Positions 1-13,236 of a stretch of 64,000 nt of DNA are shown here, in pieces. A program made the translations under genes and the position numbers. The stretch covers positions 1,343,749 through 1,407,748 of the forward strand of contig JAJVDF010000019.1 in NCBI GenBank assembly GCA_022410635.1. Direction: 5' to 3'. Every line of letters starts with the position of its first letter. The stretch's first letter is position 1. The notes below the pieces were generated by a model. That model saw only the letters and a program-made list of their open reading frames with translations, did no database searches and was not told the DNA's origin. The DNA comes from Tretioscincus oriximinensis. Lineage: Eukaryota > Chordata > Lepidosauria > Squamata > Gymnophthalmidae.

Positions 1-3000
1 AATAGGTGGGGGTTGAGGGTGTTTCTAAAGAATGTTGATTGGCCCAGGATAATGCACAGTTGGCTTCATGGAGGAGTGGGGAATTGAACTGGAAGTCAAC
101 AAGAGCTTCCCACAGACCATGAAGATCAATCATATGACCCAGGTGGAAAACTCTTTCAATCATTTTGCCCTTGTTGACAACCACAGACAACCACAGACAA
201 CCAAGAAAGAGAGTTCTTCCTTTACTCAGGAAGTTGCAAAACAGATTTTATATAATTCTCTAAATCTATCATTAATGCTGCCTCCTCATTCTGATCAAAT
301 AATCTTTGATCCCGCTTATGTGGCAGCATCTTTTCCTCTTGGAGAAACATAGGGCCTTACAGATTTGGTTTCCTGGTTCAAGGAATGTAGTGGTCACATT
401 AATCAATATCGTCTCTGTGCTAATGGCACTTCATCTGGATTAAGCAGTTGAAAAAGGGTTTCCATGAGCATGGGGCATGCACCGTTCAAGCAAAGCAGCA
501 GCCTTTCCTTTACATTGCCATCAAAGCCTCTGCATTGTGTTGGGAATTCTGCCTGTTTATTCAGCTTCTAAGCCAAAGTCAACCAGCAAATATTCAGAAC
601 CAGGATTGAATTGACCCCATAGTGTGCTGTTGCAGGGTATCACACATTGTTCCACTTCTAATCTGCTCAATGTAGATATGTTCTGCTATGATTAATCCAG
701 ATCAAGTAAATTTGGGTTTACTAAAATGGATCTAACATGGTAAATTCATTAAAAACAATAGTGCCTTAATCACACATTGCCAGCAAAAGGCAAAAGCAAA
801 TTAAAGACCAAACATTAACTGAACTTGTCTACGAAAGCTCCTGCTGTCTACCTTTTGTTTATAAGATCCCTTGCTAGAAATTCCATACCCAGGCTAACTC
901 GGCTACTTCTTTGAACCAAAAGAGTTATTGAAGCATAAGCCCCTAAATCATTTTTCACTATAAAAATCTGAGATAAATTAAGATGTGTTGCTAAGGGTGC
1001 TTGCATTTCTGAAGCTAGCTCAGAAAGTAAAAATAAAATAAATAAAAATGAAAAAAACACCATTGTAATGAGGCCAGAGACCTCAAATAGAGACACAAGC
1101 CATCTGGCTACCAAAAGATATTACAAGCACTGGAATGTAACCAAATACCTAAAAGCAAACTTTATCGCCACCACAAATTGTAAAATGGCAGCAGATAGTC
1201 TGAATTGATGGTATCTTATCTGAAAAGAAAGAACAAACGCAGTACGTTGACTCTTTAAAAAAAATACACACAGTACAAGTATCAGTATTTGCAACCAAAT
1301 TATTCATGCTGAAAGTGAATTTGTTTAAGAGATAAATGTTACAATTGAAGATTACCCCAATTAAGGTCTTCCTTGACTCCCTGAAACAGCCTAGGTTGAC
1401 AGAGGTTCAAAAGACCAACCTAGAGAATTTAATAGTCAGACTAAAATCAAAACAATGAAAGAGGGGGAACTTTCAGAAAATGATGGATTTTCTGGTTCCT
1501 TTTATAAAATATTTTAATCATAATAACAGAGCTACTCATCAGTTGTTTAATTAGTATTACATGAAAGAAAACTACTTATGTTTTGGTAAAATAAAAAAAC
1601 CCAGACATTTTAAGCTGGATCAAATTGCATCTGATGAAGAAGACTCAGGACACATCCCCATGACAGGGTTTGCCTCGTTATCTGTGTATAAATACGTTTA
1701 CCATTTACCCCCACGTTGCCTTAAGGCTTCAGCTTCTGCAAGTTAGTAATGTTGTCACATGACGAGCCCCTTAAGGCATTGCTGCACTTTCCCAACTAAA
1801 ATCCCTACCATTCCCAAGCATTCTCTGCAAGCCAAGAGCCAATGAAGTCTTGCAAGATTTCCTATGTTTTCATTGCTGAGAGGGTCCTTACATCGTTTTC
1901 ATTTGGATTTTACAAAATGCCTGCTGCTGAATCAAAGAACATGTAGTGGCAAAACTAAGAGCTTTAAGGCCAGGAGCTCACAGGCATGAGTTGAGCAATC
2001 TCTGACTGTAGAGATACGTGCTTTCACCTATTAATAAAAAGCAGTCGCCTATTAATAAAAACTTAGATAAACACCGAAAGAAGGAGAAGGACACTTTTTT
2101 CCACTTATGGTAAATGTGCAAAGCAAATCCACATTGAGGATATGGTTTACAATGAAATCAGAAAGTTAATTCAGATTCCCATTGAGCCTTTGTGTGAACT
2201 TTGCTGCAATAAAAATCTATGCATAAAATACTGATTCGATTTATGTTTGCTGCTGGAAAAATGCACATTACCAGTAATCGGAAAATTCAATATATTCTTA
2301 TCCTAAACTCCCACAATTCACATTATGGGAATTTATTTCCCAGGAACTGGTTTCTCACCATGGTTTTTATCATATATATTGTATAGAATTCTTCATTTAA
2401 AAAACACATAAGGGATCACTTAAAATCTCTCCTTAAGCACACTGAGTTCAGTTAGTCCACTGCCATCATGTGATTTGAGGTTCTCATCACCCTAATCAAT
2501 AAGAGCCTGTTGAATTTCTGTTTGTGAGTAATATTTCATGTCTTTCATTCGTTATTTAGTTAGCACTAAATTCAGAAGCACACTAGAAGATACATATTTT
2601 GGAAGACCATAAATACGTAATACTTAGGTTTTCAAGATTATAATATCTATATACAGTATAATAACCGTTGCATGACTTGCAGTCTCAAAGTTAATACATT
2701 TATTTAATTATTGCTATTGGTTGTTGTTGCTTTGTAATTTGTATTTGCAGTATTTCAATGGAAACTGCTGTTTATTTTAATTTTGCTGCTTTTTTTAATT
2801 AAAAATCCCTAAGATTAGTTACTTATTAGTGTCACACTAGAAATTACCCTGATTATGCTTTAAATAAATAAAATAGTAATATTAAAGAGAGGAAGGAAGG
2901 GAAAATATCTTACATGACATCTTTTAATATGGAAAGTATAATAATTCTTTGTGATGCTATGCTTATTTTATCCAACAAGTTATTATCACGGTTAAAATAT

Positions 3001-3174
3001 ATCCAAAATCTTGAGTAGCTTGCAGAATTGCTCACGTAGGACAACAGGGAAGGATATAATTGAATTAGCAACTGGATGCATGGAATCAAGATCTCCAATG
3101 TTTCACATACCAAATGCCAAACTGTAGCACTATGGACAAAATGTTTCCCTATATTACTAATCGCATATATTTAT
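1..3174. other. Intronic DNA, no gene recognised
   Basis: AT-rich sequence with short open frames under 95 codons that look like chance. I recognise no exon, RNA gene or repeat family here. By position it lies in the ADGRB3 intron after TSR4. Confidence 0.6.
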
Positions 3175-3480
3175 GAAGAAGAAGAAGAACTGGATTCTTA
3201 TACCCCGCTTTTCTCACCTTTCAAAGGGACTCAAAGTGGCTTACAAGGGTATTTTTGCCCGAAGGCTTACATTCTATCTTCCCCACCAAGCTGTGGTGGT
3301 TCCCATGTATCTACTTGCAGTCAGTTGCAAATCCTTGCAATTCATGCTTTCGAATAGCTGGGTTGGCAAGAGCTACTGGCTAGTGGAAGGTGCTCACCCC
3401 TCCCCAAGTCTGACACAGGACTTCAAAACCCAATCTCCCAGATGAGAGACAGGTTCCTTAGCAACTGAGCTATCCGTGCT
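3175..3480 (-). repeat. tRNA-headed SINE (Sauria-like), full length
   Basis: Read on the minus strand, this starts with a tRNA-like head (box A-like TAGCTCAGTTGC and a degenerate box B region) and ends in AAGCGGGGTATAAG followed by a (TTC)n tail. On the plus strand it begins with the GAAGAAGAAGAAG tail. It is about 306 bp long and closely similar to copies at 15092-15694 and 21698-22024. The head and the TATAAGAACC-(TTC)n end resemble squamate Sauria SINEs; the family name is recall, not a database match. Confidence 0.75.
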
Positions 3481-3487
3481 CAGGGGC

Positions 3488-3537
3488 TATGCACAAAATA
3501 CTATAGGGGATATGCACAAAATACCCCCTATAGTATT
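3488..3537. repeat. Overlapping direct and inverted short repeat
   Basis: A 14-bp direct repeat (TATGCACAAAATAC at 3488 and 3511) overlaps a perfect 13-bp inverted repeat (AATACTATAGGGG at 3497-3509 with its complement at 3525-3537). It lies just past the head of the SINE at 3175-3480. Confidence 0.8.
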
Positions 3538-4849
3538 GTTGCATTAAGGAATAGTTGCATTAAAAGTATTCTAAACAGTTCAGCTAATTTCCTGGATTGC
3601 ATTTATGATACAATTCTTGTCTCGGCAGTCTAAACAAAAATTGGCTAAAGCTAAGGCTAGAAGAGGAGGTTCACCCCTCTCCATGGCAGACACATGGGTC
3701 TCAAATGACCAACTTCTCTATATGAAAGGACTTTTAAAGTTTGCAGCATCCAGCCTCAGAGCTCCCATTTTCTCTGTGCTCTGCTTTGCCTTGAAGGAAA
3801 ATGGAAAGCTCACACCCTTTGTGTGCTCTTTCTCTCTCTTGTGAACATGCAAACATGTATCCTTTCAAGAAGCTGCTAATGTGACATAAGAAACTTGTGA
3901 ATACAATTGCTTCTCAGTTTTGGATGTTTTATCTTTAGGCTTTATAATCTGCAAGAAGTGATAATCCAAATTATTGATCATGCTTCTGGCTACAGTTTAA
4001 GCCTGTTAACCAGGTGGTATAGCAACAATAAAAGGAAACTGCAGACACTTACCACGATGTGACATATACATCCAGGTATTTCAATGATGCAAAATACCCA
4101 GAAATGCTTGATCACTGTCCTAAATGTATAAACATTGGCCATTTGGGGCTTGGTTTACCACCACACATGCGTGGTGGGCATTTCTTTGCTATGGATCATG
4201 TGAATAGGTGTGTAGATAAAAAAATGTTTTCACTTTTTAGATAAAAGTTAGGTTGGGAGAATTTTCCTATAACAATTTTATTGTAAAACATCACTTCAAT
4301 ATTCCAAACCCATCCCAGGATTGCTATAGACTTATATGGGAATCCCAGCATATTTCTAGAATAACTTTTGGTTTTACACTCCATCTGGATGCACCTTAAA
4401 CCACTTCTGAGATTACTCAGAGATGTGTTTTTCTTCTTTTGCACATAAAGACAGAAAGACAAGTAAGTGGCTGTCCAAATATTAAAGTGAGCAGTAAAAG
4501 AAGTCTCTGTGAGAGGGTGTAGAATTGAGAGATTCAATGTATCCATTGTCTTCAGTTCAATTTCGTTTTAGTGTCTGTGACAAAGAATGACAGGTCTTTT
4601 AATTATTTTTGACTGAATCAGAAAAGTTGGAATCAAATCATGTTGTAGTTCATTATGCATGAAAAAAATCAGTTTAGGAGCTGGTCAACTATAATCTCAC
4701 TAGGTAATATTTAATTACTCCCATTTTTCTTTCCCATATTATTAGGAAGATCAAGTTGTTGTTGTTGTTTTAAAAAGACCATCTTCACATACAGACACAG
4801 GCTGCTTTAATATTTTGCGTATCTTTAAAGGCCAACAAACGTTTAAGTT

Positions 4850-5440
4850 ATGTTGCGATTATGAATTTAGAAAAGCTAGTCTGCTTTAATGTTTACTTTA
4901 GTTAGTCTTAGTTAATACAGTTTGCCTTTAAGTTTGACTCTTTGCTTTAATTAGTGTAGGATGCTTATTGTTTAGTTAATTAGCTAGCATCATGGTTTTC
5001 CTGAGCTGATTAAGACACGGTTAATCAGTGACCTATTCTTCGAGAAGGAGTAATCTGATTGTGAAGATCCTATGTGCAGATTCACCACCTTTCTATGATG
5101 TTTGTAGCAGCCCAAAGGACAGAACAAAGGGCCAAGCCTTCAAAGCATCCTTTCTCCTCCCCTCCCTTCAGAAAGAGGGGGATGCTTGTAACCACCCCTT
5201 TTTTGTGAGGGGATAAAAACTGTACTCCACCATGGAAGAGAGAAAAGAAGGACGACAGAACTAACTAATGAGAGCTAACTAATGACCTATGCATGATAAT
5301 AAATGAAGCTCAGAGATACGCTCTCATCTCAGTCCAAAAGAGAAGCATTGTTACTGCCTGCTTAACATGCAACTTGGTTTATGCCTCTTTATTTCTGCTT
5401 AAAGGGACTTAGCTTTCTTCTTGGTAAATAACACGCCAAG
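4850..5440 (+). mobile_element. Possible solo LTR of an endogenous retrovirus
   Basis: The stretch has the general plan of a retroviral LTR: an AT-rich U3-like part, a TATA-like GGATAAAAACTGTACTCC near 5211-5228, then AATAAATGAAGCTC near 5299 as a polyadenylation signal, and a short TC-rich tail. A beginning at TGTTGC near 4851 and an end near an AACA at 5365 or 5430 are possible. I could not find a target-site duplication or fix the ends, and no internal retroviral genes are present. It could also be an unrelated repeat. Confidence 0.35.
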
Positions 5441-5617
5441 GGGAAAAGCTAGTCTCTAAGACCTAGAACATTGAATACAGGCCACTTCTGTGTGAGGTGG
5501 TCCAGGAAAGGCTGGAGAATCGAGATAGCCTTTCTTCCACGTATTTTCCCATATTTCTCCAAGGTTCACTGATGAGTGAATCTTCACTGCATGCAGCATT
5601 CGTTACAGTTATTATTA

Positions 5618-5820
5618 ATTTTTATTATTTATTTATTTACCTTCCTATACTGCACTATTCCCAATGGTCTCAGGATGGGTAACAATAAAAACCCGAGTTA
5701 CCATAATAAAATAGCCACATCTAAAAAGTAAGGAAAGGAAGCAGTTTTTTTAAGCCAAAGGCCAGGCTAAAGAAATGCGTCTTCAACCATTTTCTGAATG
5801 GGAACAGAGACAAGGGGGAA
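5618..5820 (-). repeat. LINE/SINE 3' tail fragment with (TTTA)n end
   Basis: On the minus strand this ends in a TAAATAAATAA tail preceded by GTTACCCATCCTGAGACC-like sequence. The tail segment resembles those at 20194-20300, 45171-45245 and 61000-61110. The upstream part, with GGCCAGGCTAAAGAAATG, suggests a longer LINE 3' region. The family is not certain. Confidence 0.5.
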
Positions 5821-6474
5821 AATATCCTTGCATTGTTACTCAGATATCAAAATAAGGTGACTAATTATGAATACTTTAAGGTTGCCACTGTACAATACTT
5901 GTTTATTATGGAATTCATTGATAATCCAGGTTTTGATGTTTTAATTTATCTTGTTCATACTTTTATAATATGTTCTGAATTTTCTCATTGTATCAATTTC
6001 TGACAAGTAAGACTTTCCATAGTCATTTTGTTTGCTGGTTGTCAAAAGGAATTACAGTCATGTCTCCTATCAAATGTTTTTGGATAGTTTGCTGCCCATT
6101 TTTAATCCCCGCACCTCTCATCCCATTCTCATGTATGATTTGTGAGGGGAGGCCAATCATTCAGGGGATGTGATATGATCCTAGTTCCTCTTTCCGGCTT
6201 AGTGATGGCTAAAATTGAATTCAGACAAAAACACTCTCATAATTTCTTGCAGAAACTATCCACATGTCACAGCCCTTGCAGAATAATCATGTATAGTGCT
6301 TTGATAGCTATTTTTTCTGGAAAAGTGATGCTCCAGTAAATCAGTGTTAAATAGCTCCCAGTTTATATAACACCTAGTGTGGCAACTGCAACACAGATTC
6401 AACTTACTAGTAGTATATTACTGATCTGGCTAGTTGCAACTGCCTTCTTTACAGAAGTAGCTTAACAATGTCTT

Positions 6475-6660
6475 AGGCTGTATCCATGCACAGAAAAAAA
6501 GAAATGAATTAAATGCAATTTGAAGTGGTTACATCTAATCTTTAATCACATTAAATGGCAGAAAAGCCCCTTTCAACAGCTTTTAATGAGGATTGGAGCA
6601 GGAAGATGAATACTGGTTTAAGCAGCCTTTGAGTTGTTTTTTATGAGTTTGGATGCAGCC
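6475..6660. mobile_element. Short MITE-like element with GGCTGYATCCA ends
   Basis: The left end reads TAGGCTGTATCCATGCA and the right end TTTGGATGCAGCC, an imperfect inverted pair about 186 bp apart. No coding capacity. Similar termini occur at 57659 and, more distantly, at 61923-62673. A target-site duplication is not clear. Confidence 0.5.
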
Positions 6661-9600
6661 ATTCTTTAGCAACTTTTCCAATTCCACAACTAAAGTTGAC
6701 CAGATTATGCACATCACAGTGCACCCGTAACTATAAACACATACATATATTAAAAGATAATCAACTTCAATTCATAAAAATCTTTTTGATTCAGTGTTGG
6801 ATGATACATTGCAATATTCAAAAACAGTGAGAAAACTAACACTAATATATATCTAGTAGAAATTTCATAATGAAAGGTATTACATTTTATGTGTCTTTCT
6901 TCACTTAGGATGGAAAGTTTCTACTTTGTACAACGTTAAATTACAGTGTTGTAACGGGAAATAACAATTAATGAGACCATAGGTAATAAGACCATTTTAC
7001 GGTATTTATTGATATTTATTTTATAGTTAAAGCCCACAATTTACTGTTATGTGTCACCATGGGAGGAATATACATGAACTTGGAGGGGTTTCAGAAGCCA
7101 GTGGAAACCAGAAGATCCTAAAGTGAGTTGATCCATGAGATCATGGAGACACAAATCAACCACAAAAATAACAATAATATTTATTACTATACTTACTCTC
7201 CCAAATGGGGAAAAATGGCTATTGTCCTAACTTCTTTATGTTAATAATATGTTGAAATATTTATTTTTACTGACTAATCTCCTGAGAAACTGTTGTAAAT
7301 ATAAATATATATGCTTGCTATTAGATTGTTAATTTAGTAAGTGTTATGTAATGTACTCAAATAATTAAATAAGTCAAGTGATGGTTACTTTCTAACTCAT
7401 GTCAATCAGCAGAGTGCTCTTTTTTATTATCCTTAAAATTAAGTCAGTGTTCGTCTAAGAAGGAATATGTGCAAGTCATATTGCTTTAAGTCATGGGGTC
7501 ACATGGTGATTCTTTAAAGGGATTAGCATTCTTGGTTAGAGCAGATAGATGTTCTTGCATAATTTAGTCCCTCTAGTAGTATTGCTAGATTGCTAGAGGC
7601 ATCTAGAGGGCCTGGACAAAACTCAAATCTTCGTGCTTTACAGAAGAAAATCCCCGCTGGTATAATGCTATTTAGAAAGCTTCCTTGTTTCTTGTGGGAA
7701 TCTGCAGAAAAGGAAAGATAAGAAATTATTAAAAATAGAGTACATTGTTCCTGTTCATCTGCTGTACTCATGTGATAGATAAAAAGTGACATAAATTAGA
7801 AAAATATAATCTGTAAAAGGCCATTGATATCAGTTTCCAAGTTAGGAGAACAGTGCAGATGAAGTTGAATCATTGGGTAAGAAAGAGCAAGTGTGTCTCT
7901 ATGGTTCCTTGATTCCTGAACATCTCAAGATAGAATCTAAATGCTCTTCACCATAGCATTGTATTATGATGCAAGGAAAGCATAGGACAATGAAAAACGT
8001 GACATGGCTTAAGGAATTACATCCATAAGAACATTCTTTAAGTAGCTCTTTTCACACAACAGAGAACTATGACAGTAAACACAACAATTCAACATTCAAA
8101 ATATAAAGTAAATTATTGAGCCCTTACAAATGAAAATCAGTCCTGTGGGGCCAGGAAAACTTGGTGAATCCTGTTTTCTTTTTTCACAATAATTCTTAAC
8201 TCATCACTTTAAAGTGGCAACTAAAGACTAGAGCTCAAAGGGTCAGGTGGGAATAGAATTTAAAGCAAAATGAAGCAGAATTGGGATTATGCTGGAATAT
8301 AGATTGCTAGAACCTAGGTGCTGAAGCTATCAAAAGTTGTAATCTCACTAAAGTAGGAAATAATGGCTTTTGTATTGTGTGCCTTGATACATGACATGGA
8401 GCATGTTCCTCATATTTGAAATAGGACAGGATGCTACAGATTGATCTGCCAGTTGTCTGCAAGATAGGTGCCCTCCCCATGGGAAAAAAGTTAATAATCT
8501 GCGAAGTTTCCAGTTGTAGCAAACCCAGAAACAACCCCCGAAGTATGCAGCTTCCAGAGACCTCAAAATGGCCCTGGGCTCCATTGATCATTCCAGATAC
8601 TACCCAAATGAAGTCCTGAAAAGTGAAGGACACCATTTAGAGTGATGTCTCTCTGCGAAATCTTTGAGCATGGTTTCCACACTAGAGTGCCCCATCTGGG
8701 CTTCTGAGGCCAACACATTCCTTTGAGAGGGCACCTCCTGGGAAAACTGCAGTGTGCAGAGCTCTTTGTCTACTGAGACAACTTTTGCAGTCTGGATAGG
8801 GAAATGCTGACACTCCCTTTTAGGCTTGAAACAGAAAAATAAGGGAGCTATGGAACAGAGCAGAAGACTGACAAGAGCTTTTCGCAGGCTGAACCAAAAT
8901 TGTTGAGTCACTAGTTCAAAAACCAAGAAAACAGTCTAAAATTGAACAGTGTCAAGTGTGAGAGCAAGAAGGCAATCCAATAAAGTATCCAGAATTTATG
9001 ATCAGAGAATCAAACATGATAATCTGTACTGCATTTAGGGCAAAAGAACTAAAGGTCACAAACAGCTTCCAACGCAGGGAAAATGAAAGGAAAAATTCAA
9101 GACCCCAAAAGGCATACAGATATATCAAGCAAGTGTATCAGGCAAATCCAAAGCTAAATCAGGACAAAATCTTCAGCGTACCAATAGGTGGTTTGGTGAT
9201 GAAGCCCAGAATCTTGGAATTCAGAAATATTTCACCCCTGAAGGAGCAATTATCTGCAATTGCAAATTTCAAAGGACCTGGCAGCAACCCAAATGTGTAC
9301 CTATCAGAACTACCAAATAGAGTTGCCAACTAATCACCCCAGTACTAGAAGAAACCAAATCAACATACCTACAGGTCAAGCAAACGTCAGTGTTTTCATG
9401 GTGATTATTTGAAACCAAGTATGTTTCTTCTCCTCCATCTTTCTCCATCTAAGAAGTTTCAATTTTTGAAAACTGCTAAATGCTAACAAGTGAAGAGTGC
9501 GTTATGGTGAGGCCACTGGAAAGCCATGTCAGCTGTCAGGAAAAGGAAATAAAATCTAAGAATCAGTAGCTGAATATTGAAAACTAATGCCCATCCCTAC

Positions 9601-11825
9601 AACGACTTCCCACCCTCAGAGTCTTACCTGTGTTATGAGCTGCATTGGGATGTATGCTTCCCCTTCCGTTAGAACATCTAGATATGGTGTCCATGGATAG
9701 GTATTATGTTACAATATTGATATTCACTTTGCTGAGAAGCGGTGCCCTTCTTGATTTTCCACATTTGAATCAGGAAATTCACGCATTTACCTTCTGAAAT
9801 GGTTAGGTCTAGCCAAGTTGGGAATGATGAAGCCCTCACTGAGATTTGTTAAATGCATGATGAAATAAAACAACCTTCAGACCAAGAGGCAGGATTTTTG
9901 TCGTAACTCCTATAGCTGCTGTGTAACAGGATCATTAAAAAAAATAATGAACGCATACTATGTTGCACCTCATAAGACTGTAGATGTATGTCTTTGGATA
10001 CAGAGAGAAGTTCTAGGGTTCCATGAATTTAAGGTCCTTTTTTCAATAATCAGTAAAGAATCATTTCATGATATTTTAAATATCTATTTGGAATTTTTCT
10101 AACAGCCTTAGAATGCCAAGTGTAAAGCTGGCTTCATCTCCACACCCCAGTACTTACATGCCCAACTGGCTCAGCAATGTCTCCCCAATCCTCTCATTTA
10201 CCTTGCTCCATAAACCAGAAATGTGTTTGCTCTCCCTTGGAATCTGCATTCTTGCCCATGACCTGAGAAAAATTCATGGTGATAGATTTCAAGTCCATAA
10301 TACTTTGGTATGATACTTATTTCCTCCTCATTAACCACATGCAGGGGAACATCCTGCCCCAGACCTTAAAAATCAGTTTCAGGTTATGTGTTGGAGGGAG
10401 TTTATGTTACATTCTCAGAAGAATATTTGAACTATATGCACTTGTGTGTTTCCAGAAATGCAGTGACTACCCTTTACTTCTTCCCAATAAATTATTGCTA
10501 AGAAGAAGAGGGGTAGGCATTATCATAGGTGAGTGTTTGTGACCATTTTTGTTTCAGATTTATAGCTCTTTGAAGCTTGGAGAGTTAAAGTAAAATGTTT
10601 TGTCTATGTTCAGACTGATCTCATGGGTATATTTATGTCTGAATTGACAGATGAAAACCAAAGCTCCTCTTACCTTTTCAAGGAAATAGGAGCTTTATCA
10701 TTATGTTATTTCTAAAGCAACAACTTGCCTCTTCTGTCAGTAACCAGTACGTGCTGAATTGGCCTTTATCTGTAGCTCCTGACCTTCAATCACCTCACTA
10801 TAGATTGACAAAATTCACATGATAATTGAAGGAGTCTGGATGTTAGGTAGCAACATTATTCTTAAATGCAAGACACTCTTTCTATGCTCTGGATACAAGT
10901 CACAGACCCACAGGCATGGGGAGCACTGGATACCCACCACATTAGCATCATATGAATGGTTTTCTAACTATGCAATGGTGATATCACCTGAAATTCAAAG
11001 TTCATTTCCTTGTAGGTGCCAACACTGTTTATATCTTCCTTTCTGGACACGCAAGTGGAAGAACGTAAATGTCTTGCCCACGCTGGAATTAAAACCAACA
11101 GTGTGTTGATAATGGATACTGTTGCTTTAATATACGACTCTGTGTTCATGATCCCTATATACCTTAAATATTGCAAACATACCAACATAATGGATGTGAC
11201 TTCAAATCGTGATATGGAGACCATTTTGAGATATGGGAATATAATTACTAGCATAGTTATGAACATTTCAAGTGATACTGCAGGCATGTTCATTGTTCTC
11301 ATCCCTCTTTTCTGCCCTTCTGGGAAGAAAAGTGATTGTTTCACTAGCAGGACAACAACACGCCTTTAATTCTGAAGTGCACAATTAATCAGTATTTAAA
11401 ATCACAGAGTTCCATTATGTGCAGTTATGTCAAAAGCATCTACTACGCATGATACATTACACTGCTTTATGCTTTAGTGCTATTTGCTCTCATATATATC
11501 TCCCTTTTTCCATCATAGGTTCATCAGGGTCACTGCCATTCTTCAGCACTCGCTGCTAGTGACCTGCATTGAATCAAGGCCACAGATAAAATCAGTGAAT
11601 TCATGCCTTTTGCTGTGCATGATACATTTGCAAAGTATTTTATTAACAGTAGGTGGCAACCTTTGAAAATTGTATTTGCTAGAAATATTTACTCGTTGCT
11701 AGACTAGCTGAATGTAGGAATTCAGATCGGTCCTTACTTTATAATTCGTACTTCCAAAGGTATACTTCCCCCCCCCCCCTTAAAGTCACAAGTCTGAACA
11801 ATGCAGTTAAGTAATTCACTATGAA
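6661..11825. other. Intronic DNA, nothing recognised
   Basis: AT-rich, with scattered open frames of 60-126 codons on both strands that overlap one another and show no domain, splice context or family resemblance. A poly-C run lies at about 11769-11779. No exon or repeat family is recognised. Confidence 0.5.
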
Positions 11826-12467
11826 TAGGGTTGCCATACGTCCCGGTAAACCGGGACAATCCCGGTTTTGGGGACTAAAATATAGTCCCCTCCGGGTTTT
11901 AAGGCTGCATCAGGGAATGTAAAAAGGCGGGATTTTAAAGGAAAAGCAGCCGTCAGAGCTGACGGTTGCAGCACACGCAACGCTTTCCGGGGTCCTGGGA
12001 GGACCCTCGGAGTGCGCCGTCGCTGCTCCTTGGCTGGAGGTGGATTTTCTGAGACCAAACCTGGGGTAAATAATATTCATGCTAATTTGCATATCCATAA
12101 ATATGCAAATCACCCACCAACATGCATTCCCCTCCAAAATTCCCGCCCAAGAAATCGGTGAAGCACGTGAGAATTTTTTTAAGTGTGTGAGAACTTTTAA
12201 ACCGAGAATTTTTGAAGTACATCAGAATTTTTAATTTTTTTTACAGAGGGGAAGGTGCCTTCATAAGCTGGGCCCAGTTGCCAGAACCCCCTAGTGGTGG
12301 TGCAGCGATTTTTTTAAAAAAAAATTAAAAATGTATTTTTTTCAAATTTTATTTTTATTTTTTTTCCTCAGCAAAAAACGGGGAAATGGTGCGCCCCCCG
12401 AGGAGGGCAGGATAGACAACCCCAAACCAGGATTTTCCTTCCCCTAAGAGGGCATCTGGTCAGCCTA
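11826..12467. mobile_element. hAT-like non-autonomous DNA transposon, diverged ends
   Basis: The left end reads TAGGGTTGCCATACGTCCCG and the right end, on the opposite strand, TAGGCTGACCAGATGCCC. The inner parts (AATCCCGGTTTTGGGG on the left, AATCCTGGTTTGGGG on the right) also pair, so the terminal inverted repeats are long but diverged. The inside is partly GC-rich, then A/T homopolymer-rich, with no transposase. Ends match the element at 16120-16630. I see no convincing 8-bp duplication at its flanks (ACTATGAA versus ATTTCTAT). Confidence 0.6.
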
Positions 12468-12682
12468 ATTTCTATGTCCTGCACAATGGAATGTTCTGTG
12501 AAAGTAGGCAAAGGTAAGCTGCATGCCCATGCCCAAGATACTGCAATCTGGAGGTAATTTTACCTTCATTGCATCCAGCGGAATCATTCATGTCTAGCCT
12601 TCCACACTCTTTAAAGCTTTTTTACTGCACAATATATAACCTCCTCATATCATGTGCTTTTAAGAGCCTCTAATTGGCTCTT

Positions 12683-13236
12683 TGAGAACATAAGAATATA
12701 AAAAGAACCCTGCTGAATCAGTCCACAGCCCATCTAGTCCAGCATTCTGTCTCACACAGAGACCCACCCATTGCACCTTGGCAGTCTGGAACAGAAGAAG
12801 GCAAAATTTTCACCTTTTCTAGACACCCTGCAAATGGCATTTCAGGAATACTGCCTGTTGCTCCATCTCGGAGGCAGTATCAATGTNTAATCCTGTCTTA
12901 AAACTATCCAGGCTACTGGCTACTACCACCTCTTCTGGAAGTAAGTTCCACAGTCCGAAAGTATTTTTTCACCTCTGAGTGAAAAAATACTTTGTTCTCA
13001 CTCTTCTGCCCATCCGTTTCAAGGATGTCTTAGTGTTGTGTGATAGAGAAAATAGTTTTTCTCTAATCACCTTATCCATCCCATTCATGATTTTATACAC
13101 TTCAATTAGGTCCCCTCTCAACTCCATCTTTCAAGGCTGAAGAGGCCCAGATATTGCAGCCGGATTTTATAAGGGAGGTGCTCCAGTCCTTTGATCATTC
13201 AGGTTGCTCTTTTCTGCACCTTCTCTAGTTCCAAAG
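12683..13236 (-). repeat. CR1-type LINE, 5'-truncated 3' end
   Basis: On the plus strand this begins GAACATAAGAATAT, the complement of the TTCTTATG 3' motif, and runs through the complement of the CR1 3' UTR and C-terminal reverse-transcriptase region. It aligns by eye with the copies at 35052 and 51266. It holds a single N (12887) and a short inverted duplication at 12958-12993 absent from its siblings. The reading frame is broken. Confidence 0.85.

Noticed and set aside
3430..3480. tRNA-like sequence
   Set aside because: It is the head of a SINE, with degenerate boxes and no complete cloverleaf; the same holds at 15092, 15550 and 22000.
8998..9333. 111-codon open frame
   Set aside because: No recognisable domain, no splice or promoter context; length is not unusual by chance in 64 kb.
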